Assembly (NCBI GenBank): GCA_028291305.1
Contig: JAQGII010000012.1
Span: 1-6,736 of the forward strand
Reading direction: 5' to 3'
Length of the DNA: 6,736 nt
Source of the DNA: Caulobacteraceae bacterium
GTDB taxonomy: Bacteria; Pseudomonadota; Alphaproteobacteria; Caulobacterales; Caulobacteraceae
The stretch's first letter is position 1. The number at the start of each line of letters is the position of its first letter. Under the pieces are notes generated by a model. That model saw only the letters and a program-made list of their open reading frames with translations, did no database searches and was not told the DNA's origin. Made by a program: the position numbers and the translations under genes. Below, one piece after another: positions 5,508-6,736 of the stretch.

Positions 5508-6736
5508 CAGGCGATCCTCCCAGGCCCAAAGACGAGATAGGCAAGCACGCCGGCGGCCGAACAGGCGAGCAGGACCGGGATCACGCCCGCCTTCAGGCGG
5601 AAGATGGCGAACGCCGCGCCTGCCGTGAGCACCACGGCGGCGACGTTGACTGAAGACAGGACCGGAAGGTCGAGGCGCAGCCCGAACGCGCGGACGGGAA
5701 CCAACTGGCGGAACAGCACATGCAGCCCGAACCAGACGGCGAGGTTGAGGATCACGCCGACCACCGCCGCGGTGATCGCGCCCAGCGCCGCGTTGAGCGC
5801 CCGCGCGCCGCGCAAGGCCTCCACGAACGGGGCGCCCAGGAAGATCCACAGGAAGCAGGGGGTGAAGGTGACCCAGGTGGTCAGGGTCCCGCCGAGGACG
5901 CCGGCCAGCAACGGCGGCAGGCCGCCGGGCGCGCGGAAGGCGGCCATGAAGCCGACGAACTGGGTGACGATGATCAGCGGACCGGGGGTGGTCTCGGCCA
6001 TCCCCAGCCCGTCCAGCATCTCTCCCGGCCTGAGCCAGCCATAGGCGTTGACGGCCTCCTGCGCGACATAGGCGAGCACCGCATAGGCCCCGCCGAAGGT
6101 GACCACCGCCATCTTGCTGAAGAAGACGGCGATGTTGGCGAACACGCTGTGCCAGCCCAGGGTGGTCCCGATCAGCAGCACCGGTCCGAGCCACAGCGCC
6201 AGCAGGACGGCGGCGACCCTCAGCGCCCAGGCCAGGTTGGGCTTGGCGTGATCCGGCATCTCTTCGCCCAGGACGCTGTCGCGGTCCGCCCACTGGTCGA
6301 TATTGCCGCCGGCATGGCCGCCCCCTCCCAGGAAGGGTTGCAACCCGAGGCGGCCGCCGACGAAGCCGGTGGCGCCCGCCGCCAAAATGACAAGAGGGAA
6401 GGGGACCTGAAACAAGGCCAGGGACAGGAAGGCCGCAGCCGCCAGGCTGATCATCACCGGGTTCTTCAGGGCCCGCGCGCCGACGCGCAGGACCGCCTGC
6501 ACGACGATCGCCAGCACAGCCGCCTTGAGGCCGAAGAACAGGGCGGCCACCGGCCCGACATGGCCATAGAAGGCATAGACGATGCTCAGCGCCATCAGCG
6601 CGACGAAGCCCGGCAGGACGAACAGGCAGCCGGCAATCAGCCCGCCGAGGGTCCTGTGCATCAGCCAGCCGATGTAGATGGCCAGCTGCTGGGCCTCGGG
6701 GCCGGGCAGCAGCATGCAGTAGTTGAGCGCATGCAG
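5507..6736 (-). CDS. chrA: ChrA-family chromate transporter (N-terminus outside window)
   Basis: ChrA (CHR family) is an inner-membrane protein that exports chromate in characterised members; other anions cannot be excluded here. The 409 visible residues contain two homologous halves, as in long-form CHR proteins. The first half enters at LNYCMLLPGPEAQQLAIYIG, the conserved PGP motif. The second has FFSKMAVVTFGGAYAVL (around 206-221) followed by WLRPGEMLDGLGMAETTPGP (around 234-253). A Gly-rich hydrophilic linker (about 135-167) joins the halves, and the rest is a series of hydrophobic segments. Compared with the usual 400-460 residues, perhaps 40-50 residues are missing at the right edge, including the first FGG motif. 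The stop codon overlaps the start of the propeller gene by one base. No chrB-type regulator is in view. The family call is secure; chromate specificity is inferred from the family. Confidence 0.93.
   Translation of the reverse strand: MHALNYCMLLPGPEAQQLAIYIGWLMHRTLGGLIAGCLFVLPGFVALMALSIVYAFYGHVGPVAALFFGLKAAVLAIVVQAVLRVGARALKNPVMISLAAAAFLSLALFQVPFPLVILAAGATGFVGGRLGLQPFLGGGGHAGGNIDQWADRDSVLGEEMPDHAKPNLAWALRVAAVLLALWLGPVLLIGTTLGWHSVFANIAVFFSKMAVVTFGGAYAVLAYVAQEAVNAYGWLRPGEMLDGLGMAETTPGPLIIVTQFVGFMAAFRAPGGLPPLLAGVLGGTLTTWVTFTPCFLWIFLGAPFVEALRGARALNAALGAITAAVVGVILNLAVWFGLHVLFRQLVPVRAFGLRLDLPVLSSVNVAAVVLTAGAAFAIFRLKAGVIPVLLACSAAGVLAYLVFGPGRIA

Noticed and set aside
3897..5540. A 547-codon open frame on the plus strand
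   Set aside because: It lies opposite hsp20 and the propeller gene, has a Gly/Ala/Asp/Gln/Arg-rich composition typical of antisense frames in GC-rich DNA, and shows no known domain.
4494..6293. A 599-codon minus-strand frame reading through chrA into the propeller as if one protein
   Set aside because: The upstream half is an Arg-rich out-of-frame reading of chrA. The signal peptide and ribosome binding site at 5507 mark the true start of the propeller protein.
1..6736. CRISPR arrays, tRNA or rRNA genes, insertion sequences, attachment sites
   Set aside because: I saw no regularly spaced repeats, tRNA-like cloverleaf, transposase, integrase or terminal inverted repeats on either strand.

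Overview
The window is high-GC DNA with dense gene packing. Its gene families are typical of Alphaproteobacteria, and protein wording such as the CysK, class I LysRS and DUF1150 sequences suggests a Caulobacteraceae-like chromosome (Caulobacter or Phenylobacterium). That taxonomic guess rests on recall of family sequences, not on a search. No tRNA, rRNA, CRISPR array, insertion sequence or phage gene is visible.

Layout: (1) Bases 1-773, plus strand, carry the 3' part of a class I lysyl-tRNA synthetase gene, with its KMSKS-type loop at the very left edge. Everything else is on the minus strand. (2) Bases 707-3448 hold three genes read right to left: a cytosine-C5 DNA methyltransferase, cysteine synthase A (cysK), and a Vsr-type mismatch endonuclease whose 3' end overlaps the lysyl-tRNA synthetase gene tail to tail. 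The methylase and the T:G repair nuclease make biological sense together: methylation of C creates deamination hot spots and Vsr repairs them. No restriction endonuclease is visible, so the methylase looks solitary. cysK sits between the two partners. (3) Bases 3526-4474 form a compact heat-shock unit: a sigma-32-like promoter, a hairpin over the ribosome binding site, a small heat shock protein (Hsp20 family), a DUF1150 protein with a very strong ribosome binding site, and a trailer of three hairpins, the last followed by a T tract as in an intrinsic terminator. (4) Bases 4494-6736 hold a ChrA-type chromate transporter (its N-terminus lies beyond the right edge) whose stop codon overlaps the start of a secreted seven-bladed beta-propeller protein, implying translational coupling.

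Most protein assignments are secure. The points most worth a second look are the regulatory architecture of the hsp20-DUF1150 unit (promoter plus possible RNA thermometer), the unknown role of DUF1150 beside Hsp20, the coupling of a periplasmic propeller to ChrA, the methylase-cysK-vsr arrangement, and a cluster holding the only three CTAG tetranucleotides I found in the window, all just upstream of cysK. I did not find a clear previously undescribed multi-gene system.
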